NCBI GenBank assembly: GCA_023664185.1
Contig: JAMPGA010000007.1
Span: 1 to 34,549, forward strand
DNA: 34,549 bases
Reading direction: 5' to 3'
From: Muribaculaceae bacterium
GTDB taxonomy: Bacteria; Bacteroidota; Bacteroidia; Bacteroidales; Muribaculaceae
In this document: positions 25,598 through 32,901 of the stretch, one piece after another
Numbering within the stretch: the stretch's first letter is position 1
How the letters are laid out: each line of letters begins with the position of its first letter
Position numbers and translations under genes: made by a program
Notes under the pieces: model-generated
Databases searched by the model: none
Told to the model about the DNA's origin: nothing
What the model saw: only the letters and a program-made list of their open reading frames with translations

Positions 25598-28500
25598 ATG
25601 GAAATTGGCGATAAAGTTTCGTTTCCTGTGAAAGGAAGTAAGGTTGCCGGTGGCAATCTGTATTTTCAAATTATGAGCCGTGGGCGCGAGATTGACATCA
25701 AGGCGTTTGAGTTTCAGCGTCAGAATCGTCCGTCGCGACTGCAATGTTTTGTAAAAGGTATCGACGAGTCGGGCGAGCCGGTATATATGCAGGATATAGC
25801 TGCCATTATACCGCAGATTTATACCGTTGGAAATACTTATGAATTCCGGGTTAAGACCGATCTCAATTCAGCAGGATATTATGATGTGGCCGATTGGAAC
25901 GGGCTTATGTTCAGGCTCTATCCCGGCCGCCGCCACGATAAGCTGCATATCAATCAGGTAGTGAAATGCCGCGTCAAGGATATAAACCTTGTGAGAATGG
26001 ATCTTGAGCTTGTCAGCGGAAAGGAGCGCGGCATACCTCTCTACAGCATTGAGCAGGTGCTCGAGCTCGACTCTACCGACCACGGTGACGAGCGCTTGCT
26101 GCGCAGGCTCTTTGGCATGATACCCGAATTTGGGGAGGCCCGCGAGCAGCTTGAGGCCGGCAATCCGCTGTGGGTCATCACTGTGGCCGATGTGGTGTCC
26201 AGACATCTATCGGACTGGCTCAATGCCACAACCGACGACGGTGTGCTCCGTCCGCTGGGGCGCAAGCGCATCATCAGGATAGCACCACTGCTCAAGTCGT
26301 TCAACTCCATCTGCACCAATCTGCTCGAAAATTCAGGCTACCTGCGCGACTGCACTCCGCAGGAGAGGGTGGAGTATCAGGATCGGCTCAACAAGATCAT
26401 CACCCACACCACCGACTATGTCTCGGCTCTCGAAAAAATCATCGACCGCAAGGAGCAGGTATTTATCGACGAGACCCTTGAGCGCCTCAAACTCTCGGGC
26501 TACCTCTATAAGCCTGAGGAGAGGATGCGTGTGGCCATGGCTATATTCTCGCTCAGAAAGAAGTCGGTGTCGCAGTATATCGACGATATTTTCGACATCA
26601 TCCGCCTCTCTCACTCCAATCCACGCTTCATGCACTTGTTCTCAAAGGCCTTTGTCGAGATGCTCGACATGTATATAGCCAATGAGAGCCGCCACATCGA
26701 CCTGCTCACCGGCCCCACCGAGCGTACGGCCATACAGCAGATGGTAAAAGCTCTGTCGCTGCGTTTGCTGCTACCGGGCGACGAGACCGACTCGCAGCGC
26801 GCACTCTATCGCTCGAAGCTCTACCGCTACGTCACTCTGCTGGCCACTGTCAATGCCGACCAGCTGGTGAGCAAGGCTCTTTCAACCCTCTTCAACATAT
26901 CCTCGCCGCTCGAGTTCACCTGGAACGATCTGAGCGACATCAATCTGCTCTGCTCAAAGGTGGCTGTGTCGAAGAGCACTGCCCTGTCGCAAGAGACCAT
27001 GCTCTTTGAGGGGAACAATGCCATGATGTCGCTCTCGGGCGACTCGTTTACCTTCACCCCCGTGGAACGCGGACAGAGCATGAAGCTGGGCGTACCCTCC
27101 GACCTCTTCGGCGAGCGCCGCATACGCGTGCTGCTCAACGAACGCATGCAGGAGAAGCTCAAGGCCTCGCGCCAGGACATAATGCAGTTTCACCATCTGT
27201 GGCGCGAGGTGGAGAAGTCGCTTTTCTCGCCCCGCCAGAACACACGTCAGACCATCGAGGGGATCACTCCCGATGTGGGCGACAGGGTGAAGATCGTAAT
27301 CTTAGGTTCCATTCCCGGCCATCGCTACGACTTCAAGGTGCGCATCGAGGATGAGGCCTACACCGGCGAGGGTATCATAACGCCGAAACAGATAGTGTCA
27401 TATCCCATCATACCCACGGCCGACTCTTTCTCCGACCCTGAGACAGGGCGCCTCTGCATATATGAGGCTGAGGTAATGGAGCGCGACGAAACCACCGGGG
27501 AGCTCACATTCAACATGCGCGACCTCATACACCAGTATCTGCAGGAGGCTCTGGCCATCGACGACGAATGGCTCGTGCAGGTGAGCCGAGTGGACCCCGA
27601 CAGATATCTCTGTATCAGTGAGGGTGGATTCTCGCTCTATATAAACCGCGATGAGGCTGATCTGAGCCAGGGCGATTTCATAATAGCGCGCATCGACACC
27701 ATTTTCCCATATGCTGCAATCAAGGGCAGCTATGTGGAGCATTCCGACGAGACTTTCCAGCAGACCAACGCTTTCAAGTGTCTGCTCGAGAATTACTGCG
27801 ACCACAATCTGCTCGACACAGAGGAGGAGGATGAGGAGGAGATAAATGTCTCTGACGACGATATCGACGAAGCCCGTTCGGCCCAGAACTTCATAGACCC
27901 CGTGCAGATGCGCGAGCTGATACATCTCATAGACCGCGAGGGCATGCTCCGCAACGACCATATCCAGACCTACAACTATCTGGCCATAGCGCGGATAATG
28001 GCACGCCTGCTGGGCGACTCGCAGCTCGTCACCTACTTCTCAAACCGCATGGAGCTGGTGGAGACCATACGCCTCTTTGGCGATAGCGGCAAGATAGACG
28101 AGGATCGTCTGAACAAGCTGCTCAACGACAATAAGGACTTCATAGCCACTTACCCCGACATCGAGACGCGCCTCACACATCTGCGCATCATCAATGAGCT
28201 TGACAAATCCTACAAGTCGGACTGGCTCTGGGAGATAGCGCGCAATCATCCCGATGAGACCACATCCCATCTGGCGCGCCTGGTGCTGAGCTACAATATG
28301 CTTGAGCACTCCAACGTGTTTGAGGTGAGACGCACCCTGCACCGCAAAATCTACCAGCTCATGCAGCTTAAGGTGCAGCTTCCCGAGTCGATGCAGGTGG
28401 CCGAGGAGGATCAGTTTACCGAGCTCAAAACCTCCATCATCTATCCGGCCGGCAATCAGATGTTTCCCAACGAGCGCGAGCAGATCACAGAGATACTGCG

Positions 28501-28888
28501 CGTCATATCGAGCTTCCTCAACACACGCGGCGGCCGCCTCTATGTGGGCGTGGCCGACACGGGCTATGCCGTGGGGCTTCACAACGACTTCACCTATCTC
28601 AACAACAGGCATGAGAACTACGACCTCTCAACCGTGAAGGACAAGTTTGACCGCCTGGTGCGCGACGCCGTCCACAACCGCCTCGGCCGCATAGCCAACA
28701 GCAAGATCTCCACCGACTTCGAGCTGGTGGGCAATGTGTGGATATATCGTGTGGATGTGGATCCATCGCCCGAGGTGGCGCTGGTCGACGGAGTGGCCTA
28801 CGAGCGCCAGGGCAAGTCGAAATGGCCCATCCCGTCGGCAGACCTGAGCACGTTTCGAGAGCAGCGCGAGCGCGAGTTCAGAAACTAA
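25598..28888 (+). CDS. Large OB-fold-like protein with C-terminal AlbA_2 (Schlafen-type) domain
   Basis: A 1096-residue cytoplasmic protein with no signal peptide or membrane helix. Segments that look like S1/OB or cold-shock-type barrels are seen at about 2-45, 60-140 (ending VVKCRVKDINLVRMDLELV), 554-600 (VGDRVKIVILGSIPGHRYDFKV) and 653-702. Between them (about 150-550) is an all-helical region. An acidic linker starts at Asp740 (DTEEEDEEEINVSDDDIDE), followed by another helical region. The end (about 935-1090) carries an AlbA_2 signature: FTELKTSIIYPAGN, then ISSFLNTRGGRLYVGVAD (970-987), VGLHNDF, and the closing YERQGKSKWPIP. AlbA_2 domains bind nucleic acid, and relatives in Schlafen proteins cut RNA. 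An RNA-related role is inferred, not shown. Product family not recognised. Confidence 0.85.
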   Translation: MEIGDKVSFPVKGSKVAGGNLYFQIMSRGREIDIKAFEFQRQNRPSRLQCFVKGIDESGEPVYMQDIAAIIPQIYTVGNTYEFRVKTDLNSAGYYDVADWNGLMFRLYPGRRHDKLHINQVVKCRVKDINLVRMDLELVSGKERGIPLYSIEQVLELDSTDHGDERLLRRLFGMIPEFGEAREQLEAGNPLWVITVADVVSRHLSDWLNATTDDGVLRPLGRKRIIRIAPLLKSFNSICTNLLENSGYLRDCTPQERVEYQDRLNKIITHTTDYVSALEKIIDRKEQVFIDETLERLKLSGYLYKPEERMRVAMAIFSLRKKSVSQYIDDIFDIIRLSHSNPRFMHLFSKAFVEMLDMYIANESRHIDLLTGPTERTAIQQMVKALSLRLLLPGDETDSQRALYRSKLYRYVTLLATVNADQLVSKALSTLFNISSPLEFTWNDLSDINLLCSKVAVSKSTALSQETMLFEGNNAMMSLSGDSFTFTPVERGQSMKLGVPSDLFGERRIRVLLNERMQEKLKASRQDIMQFHHLWREVEKSLFSPRQNTRQTIEGITPDVGDRVKIVILGSIPGHRYDFKVRIEDEAYTGEGIITPKQIVSYPIIPTADSFSDPETGRLCIYEAEVMERDETTGELTFNMRDLIHQYLQEALAIDDEWLVQVSRVDPDRYLCISEGGFSLYINRDEADLSQGDFIIARIDTIFPYAAIKGSYVEHSDETFQQTNAFKCLLENYCDHNLLDTEEEDEEEINVSDDDIDEARSAQNFIDPVQMRELIHLIDREGMLRNDHIQTYNYLAIARIMARLLGDSQLVTYFSNRMELVETIRLFGDSGKIDEDRLNKLLNDNKDFIATYPDIETRLTHLRIINELDKSYKSDWLWEIARNHPDETTSHLARLVLSYNMLEHSNVFEVRRTLHRKIYQLMQLKVQLPESMQVAEEDQFTELKTSIIYPAGNQMFPNEREQITEILRVISSFLNTRGGRLYVGVADTGYAVGLHNDFTYLNNRHENYDLSTVKDKFDRLVRDAVHNRLGRIANSKISTDFELVGNVWIYRVDVDPSPEVALVDGVAYERQGKSKWPIPSADLSTFREQREREFRN

Positions 28889-28895
28889 GGGGCGC

Positions 28896-29852
28896 TCACA
28901 TTGTCACGTTGAACTTCCTGAGCATCATGGCCGGGTGATATGACTCCTTGGCATATCTGAGCCCCGGGTCGCCGGTGTCCTCCTCGCGGTTTATATATCT
29001 GATCTGAGGGTGCACAGCCAGCATCATCTCGGCAAAGAGTTTGTTGATGCTCTCGCCGGCTCCGGCTATCTCGTGGTTCATCTTCTCGATATGCACATAG
29101 AGAGTGTCGCCTATAGTCTCGCCCAGCGTGAAGGCCACAATGCCCTCTGAGGGGGTGCTCAGCACAGCTCCCTCAAACGGATAGCGCTCCAGATTGTCTA
29201 TCACCTTTATCACCTGCTCTCTTTCCACATCGGCCAGTGCCGGTTTCGAAAGAGGCAGGTGAGTGTTTGTATAGAAGTCTCTGACGGCCTGTAGGTTCTG
29301 CGAGTTGATGGGCTCGAACCGGTAGCCGGGATTGTCGGCGGCGAAGCGGTTCACGTGGTTGCGCTTCTTCGACAGCTTTTTGCCTGTGAGCGTGGCCAGT
29401 GCCTGGGCGTCATACAGATAGTCGGCCCAGTCGGTAAGTTCGGTCACCTCTGTGGCGCCCAGAGAGCGCAGCGTCTCAGTCTGCAGCTCGGGCACAGCCG
29501 AAAAGGTCAGAGGCATGGCGTCGTGGCTCCGGCAGTAAGCGCGCAGAAGGTCTATGGCCTCGGGGAGTTCCATCTGTCCCACAGGCAGCGAGAAGGCCGG
29601 CCGCGTCACATCGTCCTCGGTGACCCCCTTTATAAACAGTGTATGGTCAACAATGGCATAGGAATAGTCGAAGTATCCTGCCCACATGAGCAGTCCGCCT
29701 ATGGTGAAGTCGCAGGTGCGAGTGGGGCATGAGTGCAGATACATGCTTATTAGTGGTATATCGTCGAGGCTCAGCGGCTTGAAATGCAGGTGCGCCGGAG
29801 CCTGGATAGTGGCCACGGTATACTGGCGTGAAGAGAAGCGTGAGGTTGTCAT
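28896..29852 (-). CDS. DUF2156 (phosphatidylglycerol lysyltransferase C-terminal-like) protein
   Basis: A 318-residue cytoplasmic protein of the GNAT-like fold used by aminoacyl-lipid transferases, here without their membrane domain. Signatures are the N-terminal LHFKPLSLDDIPLISMYLHS, CDFTIGGLLMWAGYFDYSYAI, DYLYDAQALATLTGKKLSKKRNHVNRF cut by the usual basic turn, and the C-terminal YINREEDTGDPGLRYAKESY with HPAMMLRKF. Free-standing DUF2156 proteins are common in Bacteroidales; donor and acceptor are unknown. It converges on the AlbA_2 gene with only 7 bp between stops and no terminator, so the two transcripts probably overlap. Upstream are heptamer repeats and a long hairpin. Confidence 0.88.
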   Translation of the reverse strand: MTTSRFSSRQYTVATIQAPAHLHFKPLSLDDIPLISMYLHSCPTRTCDFTIGGLLMWAGYFDYSYAIVDHTLFIKGVTEDDVTRPAFSLPVGQMELPEAIDLLRAYCRSHDAMPLTFSAVPELQTETLRSLGATEVTELTDWADYLYDAQALATLTGKKLSKKRNHVNRFAADNPGYRFEPINSQNLQAVRDFYTNTHLPLSKPALADVEREQVIKVIDNLERYPFEGAVLSTPSEGIVAFTLGETIGDTLYVHIEKMNHEIAGAGESINKLFAEMMLAVHPQIRYINREEDTGDPGLRYAKESYHPAMMLRKFNVTM

Positions 29853-29911
29853 AGCATATCTATTTTTACTATAACAACGTCCACACCCCCGCCAGGGTTC
29901 AACTTTCGAGA

Positions 29912-29946
29912 GTTGAGAATGGAGATTGGAGAATGGAGAATTTAGA
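29912..29946. repeat. Degenerate heptamer run
   Basis: The units are GTTGAGA, ATGGAGA, TTGGAGA, ATGGAGA, ATTTAGA in register, then decaying copies to about 29965. The motif matches the heptamers at 24906-24947, and a perfect hairpin again follows on the right. Confidence 0.75.
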
Positions 29947-29975
29947 GTTTAATGGTTGAGAATTAGGAATATATA

Positions 29976-30042
29976 AGCCTCTAAGAGGCAACGTAATTAT
30001 CCCAACACCGAGGGTGGATAATTACGTTGCCTCTTAGAGGCT
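29976..30042 (-). terminator. Perfect 27-bp hairpin after the pectate lyase gene
   Basis: Positions 29976-30002 and 30016-30042 are exact inverted copies over 27 bp with a 13-nt loop. Each arm also contains a near-palindrome of its own, GCCTCTAAGAGGC. On the plus strand TGTTTTATTG follows; on the minus strand only a weak T-rich run. It may terminate the pectate lyase transcript (stop 18 bp away) but is much longer than needed for that. Confidence 0.6.
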
Positions 30043-30059
30043 GTTTTATTGTCGTTGGT

Positions 30060-31907
30060 TTATTTTACAATAAACTTGTGGCCGTTCTGGATATAGATGC
30101 CGGGGGTGAGGGGCTCACTTACTTCAACACCCATGAGAGTGAAGATGCGATTGTCGGCGGGGCGCTCTGTTGTGGCAAATATATCGTCGATGCCCGAGGG
30201 ATCGTCGGGGAGCTCTACAGCGGGATCTGAGAACTCGAGTGTGCCGGTGAGCATCTTGCCACCCTGGTTCTGGGCAGCTATGATGTCGGCCACGAGCGAG
30301 TTGAGATAGTTCTCAAGGTTGGTGTAGCCGTTGGCAGCTACCACCGACCCGTTGGCCACATTGGGGTCGAGGCCGTTGGCTATCTCCCACTCGTCGGGCA
30401 TACCGTCGTTGTCGGTGTCCACGGGGGCTGTGCGCGAGTTGAGTTTGGGCCATCCTGTGGAGCCGTCGGCATACTTCACCTGATCCTGCGAGTCGATGAT
30501 GCCGGTAGATGTGAACGATGCTGTGCCCTTGCGCACGTCGTCGGTCACGATAGCGTCATATTCGTCGCGGTCCAGACATGCACCGGCATACTGGAGCACC
30601 TTGTCGAAGGCATCCTCGGCCGAGTGAGTGGTGGTGTAGACGTATTCAAGAGGCTTCTCAAGCTTCATGTCCTTCTTGATCTGGTCGTTCCACATATTGT
30701 CGTTCTTCGAGGCATCGACCTGCGAGTATATGCCTGTGGTCCAGTTGTCGGCGGTGACGGCTGCGCTCGAGGGGTTGACGTTGCCGTTGACATACAGTGT
30801 GCCCCACTTGTGGAGCATAACACCCCAGCTGTTCCAGCCCACGGTGATGGTCTTATCCTCGTGGGTGATGGTGCTGGTCTCCATGTCGATCTTATAGGCT
30901 TTGCCTCCAAACATGAGCTGGTTGAAGCCGTTGGCAGCAGCGCCGTTCATGCGTGAGATGTTGAGTTGGCTGCCGGTATAGTTTGTGCCCAGGGCGTTGT
31001 TGATGTTTTTGGCAGTGGCCTCGGCGTCAAAGCAGTATGAGAGTGTGCGTATGCCCATGCCGGCGATGCGCTCCTTACGGTTGTTGCTGGTCTTGCCGGG
31101 CTTGTAGTAGTTGTTTACCATGTTCACGTTCATACCCTCACCGCCATAGCAACCATTGCTGCCATAGTTGTAGATGACGTTGTTGCGGAAGTCCATCTGC
31201 TCCTTTTCCTGAGTGCCGGGACGCGGGCCAAGGCGGGGTGTACGTGAAGTGTGGTTGGCCACGAGATTGTGGTGGTAACTGGCACGCTCGCCGCCCCAGT
31301 TGCCTCCATAACCGTGAGAACCCTTTGAGTGTCCGGCATTCTGGAGTGAGTGGCTGGCTATACACCACTGCACGGTGATGTCGGTAGAACCGTAGACCGA
31401 CAGACATTCATCGATGCTCCACGACACTGAGCAGTGGTCGATGATGATGTTCTTTGAGTCCATGCCGCCCAGACCGTCGCCCTCGTGGGCCTTGTTGTTG
31501 GTCTTGAGAGCCTCGTTGCCCAGACGGAAACGCACAAAGCGGATGATGATGTTGGGAGCCGACAGCACAAACGGATAGTTGGCTATACAGATGCCGCCGG
31601 GAGAGGTCTGGCCAGCGATGGTGACGTTGCCGTTTTTGAGCTTGAGCTCTTTCTGCAGGTAGATGGTGCCCGACACATCGAAGACGATGGTGCGCTTGCC
31701 GCTGCGATTGCAGGCATAACGGAATGAACCGGGATTGTCGTTGTCCTCGAGTGTGGTGACATGATACACCGTTCCGCCACGGCCTCCGGTGGTCATGCGG
31801 CCATAGCCTTCGGCACCGGGAAAAGCCTCACGGTCGGCCTTGGCTTCAGGCAGGGCCAGAATGAGTCCAAACAGCAGGAGGAAAGTAGTTAATACTGCTT
31901 TTTTCAT
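30060..31907 (-). CDS. Secreted pectate lyase, polysaccharide lyase family 1 type
   Basis: Cleaves polygalacturonate by calcium-assisted beta-elimination outside the cell. It has 615 residues. A signal peptide (cleaved near PEAKA-DRE) precedes AFPGAEGYGRMTTGGRGG (28-45). The right-handed beta-helix follows, with IIIDHCSVSWSIDE (154-167) for the calcium site and SRTPRLGPR (221-229) for the catalytic Arg region. After the helix comes a calcium-loop segment (DTDNDGMPDEWEIANGLDPN). The tail (IFTLMGVEVSEPLTPGIYI, then NGHKFIVK) is a short T9SS-like sorting domain, so surface display or release is expected. It is a single-gene unit with a promoter upstream and hairpins on both sides. No SusC/SusD genes are near. 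Confidence 0.93.
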   Translation of the reverse strand: MKKAVLTTFLLLFGLILALPEAKADREAFPGAEGYGRMTTGGRGGTVYHVTTLEDNDNPGSFRYACNRSGKRTIVFDVSGTIYLQKELKLKNGNVTIAGQTSPGGICIANYPFVLSAPNIIIRFVRFRLGNEALKTNNKAHEGDGLGGMDSKNIIIDHCSVSWSIDECLSVYGSTDITVQWCIASHSLQNAGHSKGSHGYGGNWGGERASYHHNLVANHTSRTPRLGPRPGTQEKEQMDFRNNVIYNYGSNGCYGGEGMNVNMVNNYYKPGKTSNNRKERIAGMGIRTLSYCFDAEATAKNINNALGTNYTGSQLNISRMNGAAANGFNQLMFGGKAYKIDMETSTITHEDKTITVGWNSWGVMLHKWGTLYVNGNVNPSSAAVTADNWTTGIYSQVDASKNDNMWNDQIKKDMKLEKPLEYVYTTTHSAEDAFDKVLQYAGACLDRDEYDAIVTDDVRKGTASFTSTGIIDSQDQVKYADGSTGWPKLNSRTAPVDTDNDGMPDEWEIANGLDPNVANGSVVAANGYTNLENYLNSLVADIIAAQNQGGKMLTGTLEFSDPAVELPDDPSGIDDIFATTERPADNRIFTLMGVEVSEPLTPGIYIQNGHKFIVK

Positions 31908-31945
31908 GAAGATTGGGTTATTGTAAAAAATAAGGTAAGAAATGT

Positions 31946-31965
31946 ATTTGCTGACTGCAAATGTA
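31946..31965 (-). promoter_or_regulatory. Pectate lyase promoter -7 element with inverted repeat
   Basis: Minus-strand TACATTTG (31965-31958) fits TAnnTTTG, about 50 bp before the ATG. ATTTGC (31946-31951) and GCAAAT (31957-31962) form an inverted repeat that overlaps the -7 box and the likely start site, a possible operator. No clear -33 TTTG; the region is T-rich. Confidence 0.5.
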
Positions 31966-31986
31966 ATGAAAAAAAATTAATTACAC

Positions 31987-32028
31987 ATGAAAAACGGCGG
32001 CAATTTTTTTTTCATAATTGCCGCCGTT
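31987..32028 (-). terminator. Intrinsic terminator of the lipoprotein operon
   Basis: AACGGCGGCAATT (31993-32005) and AATTGCCGCCGTT (32016-32028) form a perfect 13-bp stem. On the minus strand it is followed by a T-run (GTTTTTCATG). It lies 31 bp after the lipoprotein stop. Confidence 0.88.
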
Positions 32029-32059
32029 AACATATTGTGGTGATACCTTGTCTCAAACC

Positions 32060-32824
32060 TTACTTCAGACCCATCTCCTGCTTGAGTTCGTCAAGGTTCC
32101 AGGTTTTATCGCCGCGGTCGGGCACGATGTTGCCATACACGCTGCGAAGTTTTTCAAACATGTATTCTATACCTTCGGTCACAGTCATGAACACGGGTGC
32201 TGAAGTCATTGCAGTGAGCGAGTAGGTGTAGTAAAACTTGGTGCTCTCTTCGCCATCAGTCTCAAATACAATCTCTTTGTCGGAAAGGCCGAAGAGCTGA
32301 AATTTTTTGTCGACGAGAGTTGCCGACTTTGACTCAAAGTCATAGTCGGTGGCGCAGAACATCACCGGACGATATGCTGTTTCACCGGGATAGATGGCTC
32401 CTTCGTGGCATTTCTGCTCCCAGAGGTTGAGAAATGAGGTCCATGCTCCTCTCTTGTCGCCGCTATAACTGTCTCTTTCGCGATAGGCCATGGCATAGAA
32501 GTCGGTGCAAAGTTTGGCCTTGTATATGCATTGAGGTTCATACTCAAGTTCTTCCATCTTTTCCTCCATCCAGTAGTAGCTTGGCGACTGGGTAGTACTG
32601 CCGAGTCTCAACGACTTGCGATATTTGGCGTCCGGCATCAAGCGGGCGCTGAAACTGCCATCGAGCACTTTGGTGAGCACACCCTGCTCGATCACGGGAA
32701 ACTGCGGCGCTTCAATCTCGCCGGGGAACACCGGGAGAACCTTGTTGTCATCATCGTCCGAACATGACATACACATTGTTGATGCAAATACAATTGCAAG
32801 AATCGACATTAAATAGTGTTTCAT
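32060..32824 (-). CDS. Surface lipoprotein, unknown function
   Basis: A 254-residue protein. The signal peptide ends TMCMSC-SDDDDN; Cys21 is the likely lipid site because Ser-Asp-Asp-Asp-Asp follows, the pattern of the Bacteroidetes surface lipoprotein export signal. Cys18 is a less likely alternative. The mature part has no motif I can name: a mixed alpha/beta domain with SPSYYWMEEKMEELEYEP and an aromatic strand pair near VFETDGEESTKFYYTYSL. It follows the C10-like gene by 77 bp, with a 14-bp hairpin between, and ends in a strong terminator, so the two probably form one unit. It is larger than staphostatin-type inhibitors known beside C10 proteases, so that role is only a guess. Confidence 0.82.
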   Translation of the reverse strand: MKHYLMSILAIVFASTMCMSCSDDDDNKVLPVFPGEIEAPQFPVIEQGVLTKVLDGSFSARLMPDAKYRKSLRLGSTTQSPSYYWMEEKMEELEYEPQCIYKAKLCTDFYAMAYRERDSYSGDKRGAWTSFLNLWEQKCHEGAIYPGETAYRPVMFCATDYDFESKSATLVDKKFQLFGLSDKEIVFETDGEESTKFYYTYSLTAMTSAPVFMTVTEGIEYMFEKLRSVYGNIVPDRGDKTWNLDELKQEMGLK

Positions 32825-32841
32825 TTTTTTTGATCGGTTGT

Positions 32842-32885
32842 CGGATATGTATCACTTAACGGTTATTGCTGGTGATACATATCCG
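32842..32885 (-). other. Perfect 14-bp hairpin between the C10-like and lipoprotein genes
   Basis: CGGATATGTATCAC (32842-32855) and GTGATACATATCCG (32872-32885) are exact inverted copies with a 16-nt loop. No T-run follows closely on the minus strand, though eight T/A-rich bases precede the next ATG. It could attenuate or stabilise the transcript, or mark a terminator for the upstream gene. Confidence 0.7.
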
Positions 32886-32901
32886 GGGTTAGTATTTATG
32901 G

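Noticed and set aside
2558..31907. Rhamnose operon and pectate lyase as one pectin utilisation locus
   Set aside because: They are about 22 kb apart with unrelated envelope genes between, and no SusC/SusD or hybrid regulator is present.
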